Origin: Chloroflexota bacterium
Lineage (GTDB): Bacteria; Chloroflexota; Anaerolineae; Anaerolineales; UBA4823
DNA: 5,146 nucleotides
Assembly: GCA_030613705.1 (NCBI GenBank)
Contig: JAUWLJ010000197.1
Location: 1 to 5,146, forward strand
Reading direction: 5' to 3'
The position numbers and the translations under genes are program-made. Position 1 is the stretch's first letter. Each line of letters opens with the position of its first letter. Under the pieces are notes generated by a model. It did not search any database and had not been told where the DNA came from. It saw only the letters and a list, made by a program, of their open reading frames with translations. Below, piece after piece: positions 1 to 5,146 of this stretch.

Positions 1-102
1 TCTTCTATTTGGTGCCCAATCATCGTGCCTGGTTGTAAGAAATGGATGATGAAGGGGCGGCAATACGCTCATAATTACATTTCGTAGATTTGTTAAAGAT
101 AT

Positions 103-108
103 TATAAT
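103..108 (+). promoter_or_regulatory. Possible sigma70-type -10 box for the PilZ gene
   Basis: The sequence TATAAT is a perfect match to the -10 consensus and sits in AT-rich DNA. At a 17-bp spacing the -35 position is TTTCGT (80-85), which is a poor match to TTGACA, so the promoter would be weak or activator-dependent. Transcription would begin near 114-116 and give a leader of about 140 nt before the ATG at 258. This is inferred from sequence alone. Confidence 0.3.
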
Positions 109-239
109 CCTGGTACAACAATTGCAACGGTCAACAACAACCAAAATTCATAATTATGGAGTTTCAACATTAACCTTAACTAAGATACCTCCAAATTAGT
201 GGTCTGGTCAAGCGAACATTTTTATTGGATAACGGGGGC

Positions 240-247
240 AAGGAGGT
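240..247 (+). promoter_or_regulatory. Strong Shine-Dalgarno that decides the PilZ gene start
   Basis: AAGGAGGT is a near-perfect complement to the 16S rRNA 3' end. It lies 10 nt before the in-frame ATG at 258-260. It lies downstream of the TTG at 225, so it cannot serve that codon. The ATG at 251-253 is closer but is out of frame with the PilZ protein. Confidence 0.7.
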
Positions 248-257
248 GGGATGCGAG

Positions 258-983
258 ATGCTCCCAAGACAAACATCTTCCGAAGAAGAAATTCTAGCCA
301 TATTTGATTCCCATACCAACCAAGAAACTTCTCTGGTGATGACCAAATCTTATCGGGGAATGATCCTCAGCCAGGAGATAAAGGCAGTTGCGGTGGACAA
401 GCACCGGGCGGTGTTTCAGGCACTCGATCTTGGCGTGTGCGCTGTATTAGAGGGTTGTGTCCATCTGCACAGTTACTTCTTCACAAAACCAGTCAAGGCG
501 CGTGTCAGGGATCTATCTGCCCGCAGAGGCATGTTTTCTTTGTCTGATTTCTCATACATTGAGGGAACCTGGCAGGAGCGTCTTCACGAGAGGGTCAAGC
601 CAAAGGAACCAACGTATGTTTCCTTATGCTATAAAGGAATGGATTTTCGAGCCTCAATGTTGGATATTTCACTCAACGGCATGGGGGTGCTGGTATGCAA
701 ATCCGACATTCCTGAAATTGAGTTCCAGGCAAATTCCAGCGTGTATACAGATTTCCAAACTTCGCCGGCCTTTAAATGGGTAAAACTGGGAGGCGCAATC
801 CATTACCAACAAAAGATGTCCAGGTCGCTGGCACGCCTGGGTATCCGTCTCTATCCCAAATTGGAGCAGGCTCGCCAATTGGAAAAGTACATCGCTAAGC
901 GGAAGATCGAGATCATGGAAGAACTTGAGCAAGCTTCCATGGCTGCGAATATCTCCTCAGATATGGAGCATCAGTATTTCTAA
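258..983 (+). CDS. PilZ-domain protein, candidate cyclic-di-GMP effector
   Basis: This is probably a cytoplasmic protein that binds cyclic-di-GMP and passes the signal to a partner. The open frame can be extended to a TTG at 225, and the residue numbers here count from that TTG. The ATG at 258 (residue 12) is preferred because AAGGAGGT at 240-247 precedes it, which gives 241 aa. Residues about 40-110 look like the N-terminal beta-barrel of YcgR-like PilZ proteins. The PilZ domain follows at about 115-210. It contains the RxxxR motif as RLHER (R119, R123) and the (D/N)xSxxG motif as DISLNG (147-152), 24 residues apart, as expected for ligand binding. The final strand is RLGIRLY (204-210). The charged tail, about 212-238, is probably helical and may be a short coiled coil. 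There is no signal peptide or membrane segment. No motility or cellulose gene is visible nearby, so the output is unknown. Assignment to PilZ is fairly secure and the target is not. Confidence 0.85.
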   Translation: MLPRQTSSEEEILAIFDSHTNQETSLVMTKSYRGMILSQEIKAVAVDKHRAVFQALDLGVCAVLEGCVHLHSYFFTKPVKARVRDLSARRGMFSLSDFSYIEGTWQERLHERVKPKEPTYVSLCYKGMDFRASMLDISLNGMGVLVCKSDIPEIEFQANSSVYTDFQTSPAFKWVKLGGAIHYQQKMSRSLARLGIRLYPKLEQARQLEKYIAKRKIEIMEELEQASMAANISSDMEHQYF

Positions 984-1072
984 ACCTCCATCGCCCGAAT
1001 ACAGATCAAACGAAGTATCCGATCTCTCACCAGTGCACAAGTTGAATCACGGAAAAGGCAGAACTGTGGCAT

Positions 1073-1112
1073 TTTGCAGCCAGGACATCATCCCGGTTGA
1101 ACTGGCTGCAAA
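1073..1112. repeat. Perfect 11-bp inverted repeat with 18-nt loop
   Basis: The arm TTTGCAGCCAG (1073-1083) is exactly complementary to CTGGCTGCAAA (1102-1112), with bases 1084-1101 between them. It begins about 90 nt after the PilZ stop codon. It could fold into a stable hairpin in RNA from either strand. No T-tract follows the stem on either strand, so it is not a classical intrinsic terminator. It could be a mRNA 3'-end stabilising stem, a factor-dependent termination site, or a protein-binding DNA site. The repeat is seen directly and its function is inferred. Confidence 0.65.
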
Positions 1113-1173
1113 CCTCCAAACCTGATTCTGCAGGAATGTTACCCAATCATCCCCATGAAGCGGGTCATCATAT

Positions 1174-1214
1174 GCGATTATCGCGTAGGGTATTAATTGA
1201 GGCTATAATTAGCC
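1174..1214 (+). promoter_or_regulatory. Possible promoter with palindromes, upstream of the phosphoribosyltransferase gene
   Basis: TATAAT at 1204-1209 matches the -10 consensus perfectly. It lies inside a perfect inverted repeat, GGCTA and TAGCC, separated by TAAT (1201-1214). A second palindrome, GCGATTATCGC (1174-1184), lies at about the -35 position, where no good TTGACA match exists (TCGCGT at a 17-bp spacing). This arrangement suits a promoter overlapped by operator sites, but short AT-rich palindromes also arise by chance. Transcription from here would give a leader of about 135 nt. Confidence 0.3.
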
Positions 1215-1334
1215 CTGTTTCTCCAGCTACAGGTTCTGTTCAATGACCCCGGGAGAACACAGCTCCCAATATACGAAGTGATCGTTAATACATGGTAAAC
1301 GGGTTATCCTGGTCGAACAAATACTTTCATATCT

Positions 1335-1340
1335 GAGGAG
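1335..1340 (+). promoter_or_regulatory. Shine-Dalgarno of the phosphoribosyltransferase gene
   Basis: GAGGAG lies 10 nt before the ATG at 1351 and 16 nt before the in-frame ATG at 1357, which supports 1351 as the start. An ATG at 1341 directly abuts the site and is out of frame. Confidence 0.55.
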
Positions 1341-1350
1341 ATGCAGCCCC

Positions 1351-1914
1351 ATGTCTATGGACCGCAACACATATCCGATCGAAATCGCTGGATTATACCG
1401 AGATCTGCCGCTGTTTGAAGTTCAGCCCGGTTTGCGAATAGCGGTCCTTAATATCCTGGGTGATACCGAGCTGGTCCAGGCCTGCGCCAAAGCGCTGGCT
1501 CAGAAATTAGAAAAGATAGAATACGATGTGCTGGTCACCGCAGAGGCAAAGAGCATTCCCCTGGCGCACGCCTTGGCAGCTGAGACGGGCAAACCCTATA
1601 TCGTCCTGCGCAAAGTATACCGTGTATACATGGGCAATACCGTTCATGCCGAAACATTATCGATCACCACCGGCAAACCTCAATCACTCTACCTGGATGA
1701 GAAGGACTACAACCTGATGGCGGGAAAAATAGTTGTCTTAATGGATGATGTGATCAGCACCGGGTCCACTTTAGAGGGAATGAGACAAATCGTCGAAAAA
1801 ACAAATGGATCGATCGCCGCGGAAGCTTCTATTCTGACCGAGGGAGACCAGGCTCGTTGGGCGCATATTCTCTCCCTGGGACACGTGCCTCTGTTCTCGA
1901 CAGGATCTAATTAG
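1351..1914 (+). CDS. Phosphoribosyltransferase, divergent adenine-PRTase-like (type I fold)
   Basis: This enzyme would transfer phosphoribose between PRPP and a nitrogenous base, probably a purine, in the cytoplasm. The PRPP-binding motif is VVLMDDVISTGST (128-140), with the paired acids D132 and D133 and the TG loop. The segment EAKSIPLAHALAAETG (65-80) followed by VLRK (85-88) matches the position of EARGF...RK in adenine phosphoribosyltransferases. The hallmark APRT N-terminus (the DFP and FRD region) is absent. In its place is VQPGLRIAVLNILGDTE. The loop after RK carries YMGN...SITTGKPQSLYLD, which I associate with a distinct subgroup that is often labelled APRT without biochemical proof. 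The 187-aa length is normal for the fold. It has its own leader and ribosome binding site, and its stop is 4 bp from that of the convergent methyltransferase. The PRTase fold is confident and the substrate is not, so no gene symbol is given. Confidence 0.85.
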   Translation: MSMDRNTYPIEIAGLYRDLPLFEVQPGLRIAVLNILGDTELVQACAKALAQKLEKIEYDVLVTAEAKSIPLAHALAAETGKPYIVLRKVYRVYMGNTVHAETLSITTGKPQSLYLDEKDYNLMAGKIVVLMDDVISTGSTLEGMRQIVEKTNGSIAAEASILTEGDQARWAHILSLGHVPLFSTGSN

Positions 1915-1918
1915 GAAT

Positions 1919-3100
1919 TCAAGCGGCCGATTGGTTGGAGAAACAGACGATCACAATTGGGGCGCCTTTTAAGTGGGTTAGAAATACCACTCGCTGTTCA
2001 TCTCCACTCAAACGCAGCATGCGGATCAATTCCTCAGGCTGGAGTGGCGACCCACGTTTTTTAACCGTAATTTCCCCCACTTTTCGTTCACGCAGATACA
2101 CCCGCAAGCGCTTCACACTAAACGGAAACCAATTCTCAACCTTCCAGACCCTGGCAAATGGACTCTTAGTGATCTGGTCAGCGCTCAGATAAGCGATGTC
2201 GGGATCTAGTTGGGAAGCTCCCAACTGACCCCCTAATTCGGCAATCAAGCCAGCTCGTATTATGGCTGGGTCGGGCTCATAAAGGTATTCAAGGGGTTCA
2301 CCCAGCGGGAGGGGGTCATGCGAATCATCACCCACAAGTGTGTGGGGACCAGGCAATATCGTCGCTCTCCGTTTCGCAGTCTTCAGCGGACCAAACCAGA
2401 GGACCGCTTCCTTGAGCTCCCTTTTTAACGAAATAAACTCCAGCTCGGCATCGTAGGATGTAATTTCCGCCACCTTCACTCCCGGGGAAATTTTCACCCC
2501 AAGCGTGCGGGTGATTGGCAGCCAGTCCCTGACAATATTCAACGGAGGTGTGTAATGCCGGACTGAGAAGGCTCGCCGGTCTCCAATGCGCCGGGCAGGA
2601 TCAAAGAAAAGACCTGATTTCTCAGTAAACTTCACCGGCAGGTTAGCTGTCAGGTCAGCGCGGACGAATTGAACTTGATCGGCACATCCCAAAGCATCAG
2701 CATTGGCTTGCGCCATCGCCAGGCGCAGAGGATCGGTATCGATACCTGTCGTCGAGGCAAAGCGTGCCAAATTGAACGTATCGCTGCCGATTGAACAACC
2801 CAGGTCTACCAGACGTTCGCAGGGGTGAAATCGTTCACTCCGGTATGCGGATACTTGATGTGGGGAGGCCTGCTCCAGCGCACTCCGGGTGAAATACATT
2901 CGATCTGAATTGGGTTGTTTTGACCTGGCTTCGGTGCGCAATATGACCGTTTCCAGCGCAGCTTGGGCCAGCGCACTGGGAAACCGCACCTCTAAACTCT
3001 GGAAATGGCGCAAATAATCCACTTCACGAGGCTCCAACTGCCGGGCATATTCAAGCGCCGTTTGTCCATCAGCGGTGAGCAACAATCTGAAGGATGCCAA
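1919..3100 (-). CDS. Class I SAM-dependent methyltransferase with C-terminal THUMP-like domain
   Basis: A predicted cytoplasmic methyltransferase of 393 aa whose substrate is unknown; the THUMP-like tail suggests RNA, by analogy only. Residues 1-90 form the family's helical N-terminus, including LLLTADGQTALEYA and MYFTRSALEQAS. SAM motif I is LVDLGCSIGSD (97-107). D121 in GIDTDP is a likely ribose-binding acid and ADL (148-150) fits motif III. Motif IV is FFDPARR (165-171), in place of the NPPY of DNA and RNA N-methyltransferases. The THUMP-like domain occupies about 300-388, with a conserved-looking VKKRG (346-350). The start is TTG at 3100-3098, because an in-frame TAA lies only 9 nt further upstream. 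Ribosome binding is poor: AGGG lies 14 nt before the TTG, though 8 nt before a CTG at 3106-3104. It is the last gene of the three-gene minus-strand run, 42 bp after the oxidoreductase. Confidence 0.85.
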   Translation of the reverse strand: MASFRLLLTADGQTALEYARQLEPREVDYLRHFQSLEVRFPSALAQAALETVILRTEARSKQPNSDRMYFTRSALEQASPHQVSAYRSERFHPCERLVDLGCSIGSDTFNLARFASTTGIDTDPLRLAMAQANADALGCADQVQFVRADLTANLPVKFTEKSGLFFDPARRIGDRRAFSVRHYTPPLNIVRDWLPITRTLGVKISPGVKVAEITSYDAELEFISLKRELKEAVLWFGPLKTAKRRATILPGPHTLVGDDSHDPLPLGEPLEYLYEPDPAIIRAGLIAELGGQLGASQLDPDIAYLSADQITKSPFARVWKVENWFPFSVKRLRVYLRERKVGEITVKKRGSPLQPEELIRMLRLSGDEQRVVFLTHLKGAPIVIVCFSNQSAA

Positions 3101-3142
3101 GTCCAGGAATTAAACCCTACAATCTCCAGCTGATTTCTCGCG

Positions 3143-4462
3143 CTAAGCAGGTTTACCATCGTCCGCGTTGATCATTTGGCGAGCAGCCTTGCGACCAATT
3201 TCTACCGCAAAATTTGTGCCCCGATCCCATGGATACACCTGGCTCATGCTGGCAAAATAGAGCCCCGAAATCGGTGTTTCGATAGCTGGAATGTTGTTTG
3301 AATGGTTCACTTCGGGGATGGGCTGGGCGTACTTCGTGCGAAAGAGCCAGGTCTTATTAATCCAATCAGGCTTGAACTTTGGATTAAAACGGGGAAGGAC
3401 CGGCAGGAACTGTTCCAATATCTCCTCTTTGCTGAGATCGAAGTACTCGTGGTCCGGGTCTAAATAATCTCCACAATAGACAAGATGATCGCCCCCAAAG
3501 TTCTCTGCAGACACGTAATTCGTATGCTCCACCAGGGCCAGAAATGGATATCCCGCCGATTTGGGAATGTTGTACCAGTAATACCCTTCCTCAGAAAGCT
3601 GGTGTTTCAAGGATAAAATCAAGACCACTGCGCCCATGCTCTTCAAGTTTAGCAGGTTGGTCAGGTAATTCTCCGGCAGGGTGGGGGCCAGGCGCGCCAT
3701 GAAGCCCGGGGAAGCAGTCACCAGGCATTGATCGAAAGTTTGTGAGCTTTCACCTACTGCTAGAGCGAGCTTGCCATCTGGCTGGGAGGCGACCTGGGTG
3801 GCTGGAGTACCCAGTTGAATGTCTACGCCTGATTCACGCAAACGTTGTGCGAAGCGATCGGCGAAGGCTTGAAAGCCCCCCTCAAAGGTTCCCAATTGTG
3901 TAGTGCGAGCCTTGAGACGAGCCCACATCCAGGCCATGTTGACATTCTTATAATGAACACCAAATTTTCCGATTAACAGTGGTTCCCATAACGATTGGTA
4001 TGCACGATCCCCGGCCCATTTTCGCATCCAGGCATCCACAGTGGATTTTTCCAGGGAATGCCAGTCATTGGTCAAACGTAAGTACAATCCCACCAATCCA
4101 AAGCGGATCTTGTTGATTCCCCAGCCCAACCCGGGGAAGAGCAGTGCATTCAAGTAGGAATCGAAAGGGTAGAACTTGCCTTTGTGATACACCACGGTGT
4201 AAGGACGGGGGAAGTGTACCTTGTCACTCCAGCCAAGCTCCTCTATCAGACCCAAAATATGCTGGTCGGAGGCGAACCAGTGATGATAATATTTTTCAAC
4301 GGACCATTCCCAATGCGGCTCTTTAATACCACTCGCCAGACCACCTACATGTTCATCTTTCTCAAAGATCGTCACCTGGTGCCCAGCCTGGACCAGGTCA
4401 TATGCAGCTGACAGCCCCCCGATTCCGGCACCGATTATCGCGACGCTTTTTTTATTTTCCAT
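3143..4462 (-). CDS. NAD(P)/FAD-dependent oxidoreductase, amine-oxidase / HemY-like fold
   Basis: A 439-aa flavoprotein. The N-terminal Rossmann FAD site is VAIIGAGIGGLSAA (7-20), with E34 at the end of the second strand to bind the ribose and the GG doublet at 40-41. The C-terminal FAD-closing segment is GLYFASMSQVYPWDRGTNFAVEIG (400-423), the pattern shared by amine oxidases, protoporphyrinogen oxidases and desaturases. The middle carries YYHHWF (58-63), LWEPLLIGKFG (158-168) and GTFEGGFQAF (191-200), which I associate with a subgroup often found beside glycosyltransferase and membrane-lipid genes. Homology tools may name it protoporphyrinogen oxidase, but no haem gene is present, so that name is not supported. 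The start ATG is preceded by a purine-rich GAGAAGAGAAG. It lies 21 bp after the flippase-like gene, so co-transcription is likely. The family is secure and the substrate is unknown. Confidence 0.85.
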   Translation of the reverse strand: MENKKSVAIIGAGIGGLSAAYDLVQAGHQVTIFEKDEHVGGLASGIKEPHWEWSVEKYYHHWFASDQHILGLIEELGWSDKVHFPRPYTVVYHKGKFYPFDSYLNALLFPGLGWGINKIRFGLVGLYLRLTNDWHSLEKSTVDAWMRKWAGDRAYQSLWEPLLIGKFGVHYKNVNMAWMWARLKARTTQLGTFEGGFQAFADRFAQRLRESGVDIQLGTPATQVASQPDGKLALAVGESSQTFDQCLVTASPGFMARLAPTLPENYLTNLLNLKSMGAVVLILSLKHQLSEEGYYWYNIPKSAGYPFLALVEHTNYVSAENFGGDHLVYCGDYLDPDHEYFDLSKEEILEQFLPVLPRFNPKFKPDWINKTWLFRTKYAQPIPEVNHSNNIPAIETPISGLYFASMSQVYPWDRGTNFAVEIGRKAARQMINADDGKPA

Positions 4463-4483
4463 CTTCTCTTCTCAGTTTGAATC

Positions 4484-5146
4484 TTATTTCGACCCATCCT
4501 CAACTCGCACTCGTTCCATGCTCTGATCCCACTTGATTCCCAACCGTGCCATATAATAAGCGCCAAGCGCGGTTATTGGTACCCACAGAGCGACGTGAAG
4601 CACCAACGTATAACCAGCTGCGATCGCCTTGTCTACACCGTAAGCTTGCAGCACCGCTATCCCTGGAGCATCAAAAGTACCCACATAACCCGGCGCAGAG
4701 GGGATAGTCGTCGCCAGGTTGACTATCCCGTTCATTAGCATCAAGGTGAAAAAGCTCACCTCAAGCGGGAAGGCCTGCATCACGAACCAATATTTTCCCG
4801 TCTCTAATAACCAGATCACAATTGAGGTAAAGAAGATCATCAAGACATCTCGGGGCGATCGTAATGCTGCCAAGCCCCCCAGGAAACTCTCCGCCAGACC
4901 GATGACCTGATCTCTAAACCTGGCTGGGATCACATAGCGGGATATCCATTTCACAAACCAGATCGTGCGCTCCGGGTACATACCAGCCAATAAGAACAAA
5001 ACCAGGACACCGAGAAAAGCGCCTGCTCCCCATAATGCAAGAGTCTGGATATTACCGACAAAGCCAGAAGAAACGGTTAATCGAGCCAGCTCAGGCAAAT
5101 TGAGGAATACGAAACCCAACATGACGATACCATCGAACACTCGCTC
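4484..5146 (-). CDS. Flippase-like / LPG-synthase transmembrane-domain protein (5' end outside the window)
   Basis: This is the C-terminal 220 residues of a polytopic membrane protein of the UPF0104 / lysylphosphatidylglycerol-synthase transmembrane family, whose complete members are usually about 300-350 aa. The frame runs off the right edge. The first visible residues read ERVFDG, which fits the internal ER..D motif of the family, so the GTG at 5140-5138 is a valine codon and not the start. Counting from the first visible residue, hydrophobic segments lie near 33-54, 100-125, 129-150 and 173-199, with a partial one near 6-19. The signature IPSAPGYVGTFDA (148-160) corresponds to the conserved P-x-x-PG-x-x-G motif. 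The last 20 residues are hydrophilic. The catalytic aminoacyltransferase domain of MprF is absent, as in most members, so it is not expected to aminoacylate lipids. A role in lipid or isoprenoid-linked glycan handling at the inner membrane is inferred. It is the first visible gene of the minus-strand operon. Confidence 0.85.
   Translation of the reverse strand, partial: ERVFDGIVMLGFVFLNLPELARLTVSSGFVGNIQTLALWGAGAFLGVLVLFLLAGMYPERTIWFVKWISRYVIPARFRDQVIGLAESFLGGLAALRSPRDVLMIFFTSIVIWLLETGKYWFVMQAFPLEVSFFTLMLMNGIVNLATTIPSAPGYVGTFDAPGIAVLQAYGVDKAIAAGYTLVLHVALWVPITALGAYYMARLGIKWDQSMERVRVEDGSK

Larger units (their letters stand above)
1..257. other. Left-edge non-coding leader region
   Basis: No convincing gene lies here. 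In plus frame 3 the first bases read FYLVPNHRAWL and stop at 34-36, and plus frame 1 stays open to a TAG at 85-87. Either could be the tail of a gene entering from the left, but both are too short to decide. From about 60 onward the region is AT-rich. It contains a TATAAT at 103-108, a cluster of CAAC tetranucleotides at 116-141 with one more at 165-168, a perfect 10-bp palindrome CATAATTATG at 149-158, and a direct repeat TCATAATTA at 69-77 and 148-156. It is best read as the promoter and 5' leader of the PilZ gene. I saw no match to the cyclic-di-GMP (GEMM) riboswitch core. Confidence 0.5.
984..1350. other. Intergenic region of 367 bp without a gene
   Basis: No credible coding sequence is present; a short plus-strand frame running from 925 to 1125 has no recognisable protein character. 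The region holds a perfect 11-bp inverted repeat (1073-1112), a palindrome GCGATTATCGC (1174-1184), a TATAAT inside the inverted repeat GGCTA-TAAT-TAGCC (1201-1214), and a small GGAG-type hairpin (GGGAG 1251-1255 with CTCCC 1263-1267). The motif AAACCTCCA occurs twice, at 982-990 and 1110-1118. It probably contains the end of the PilZ transcript and the promoter of the phosphoribosyltransferase gene. Confidence 0.6.

Noticed and set aside
1..87. C-terminal fragment of an upstream gene.
   Set aside because: Two frames are open from the edge but end after 11 and 28 codons, and neither gives a recognisable sequence, so no CDS is called.
115..257. Cyclic-di-GMP riboswitch before the PilZ gene.
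   Set aside because: The leader is C/A- and AT-rich and lacks the conserved GEMM core and receptor elements I would expect.
669..932. Minus-strand frame of 87 codons inside the PilZ gene.
   Set aside because: It is antisense to a gene with clear PilZ motifs and has no protein family character.
925..1125. Plus-strand frame of 66 codons overlapping the PilZ gene end.
   Set aside because: It overlaps a well-supported gene in another frame, has no recognisable domain, and runs through the inverted repeat at 1073-1112.
1251..1267. Hairpin GGGAG/CTCCC as an intrinsic terminator.
   Set aside because: The stem is only 5 bp and no T-run follows.
1915..1931. GAATTCAAGCGGCCG resembles an EcoRI-NotI cloning linker.
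   Set aside because: The NotI site is incomplete (GCGGCCGA), and the bases encode the natural SAA-stop end of the methyltransferase in an uninterrupted frame, so vector origin is unlikely.
4144..4411. Two plus-strand frames antisense to the oxidoreductase.
   Set aside because: They are shadow frames of the FAD-binding N-terminal coding region and have no domain signal.
3143..4462. Genuine protoporphyrinogen oxidase (hemY/hemG).
   Set aside because: Only the general FAD fold matches; there are no haem genes beside it, and the central motifs and neighbour fit an envelope-linked subgroup better.

Overview
The window looks like chromosomal DNA from a bacterium of roughly 50% GC by eye. The protein flavour suggests an uncultured Chloroflexota (Anaerolineae-like) organism. 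This is an inference from the combination of families and was not tested. I see no mobile element, CRISPR array, RNA gene or phage signature. I found no clearly undescribed system. The strongest signals are individual gene features, one perfect inverted repeat, and a leader that may control translation.

Layout. Positions 1-257 are an AT-rich, C/A-rich leader with a possible promoter. On the plus strand a PilZ-domain protein follows (best start 258, end 983), a candidate cyclic-di-GMP effector. Positions 984-1350 are non-coding and hold a perfect 11-bp inverted repeat and two short palindromes around a TATAAT box. A divergent phosphoribosyltransferase (1351-1914) is next on the plus strand. 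Only 4 bp after it, convergent on the minus strand, lies a run of three co-directional genes read from right to left. These are a flippase-like / LPG-synthase-type membrane protein (cut by the right edge), a FAD-dependent amine-oxidase-fold oxidoreductase, and a class I SAM methyltransferase with a C-terminal THUMP-like domain. Their gaps are 21 and 42 bp, so they probably share a transcript whose promoter lies beyond the right edge.

How the genes may work together. The membrane protein and the oxidoreductase plausibly belong to envelope lipid or glycan metabolism. The methyltransferase at the operon end has no obvious functional link to them. The two plus-strand genes look independent of each other: each has its own leader, with a GGAG-type ribosome binding site about 10 nt before its ATG.
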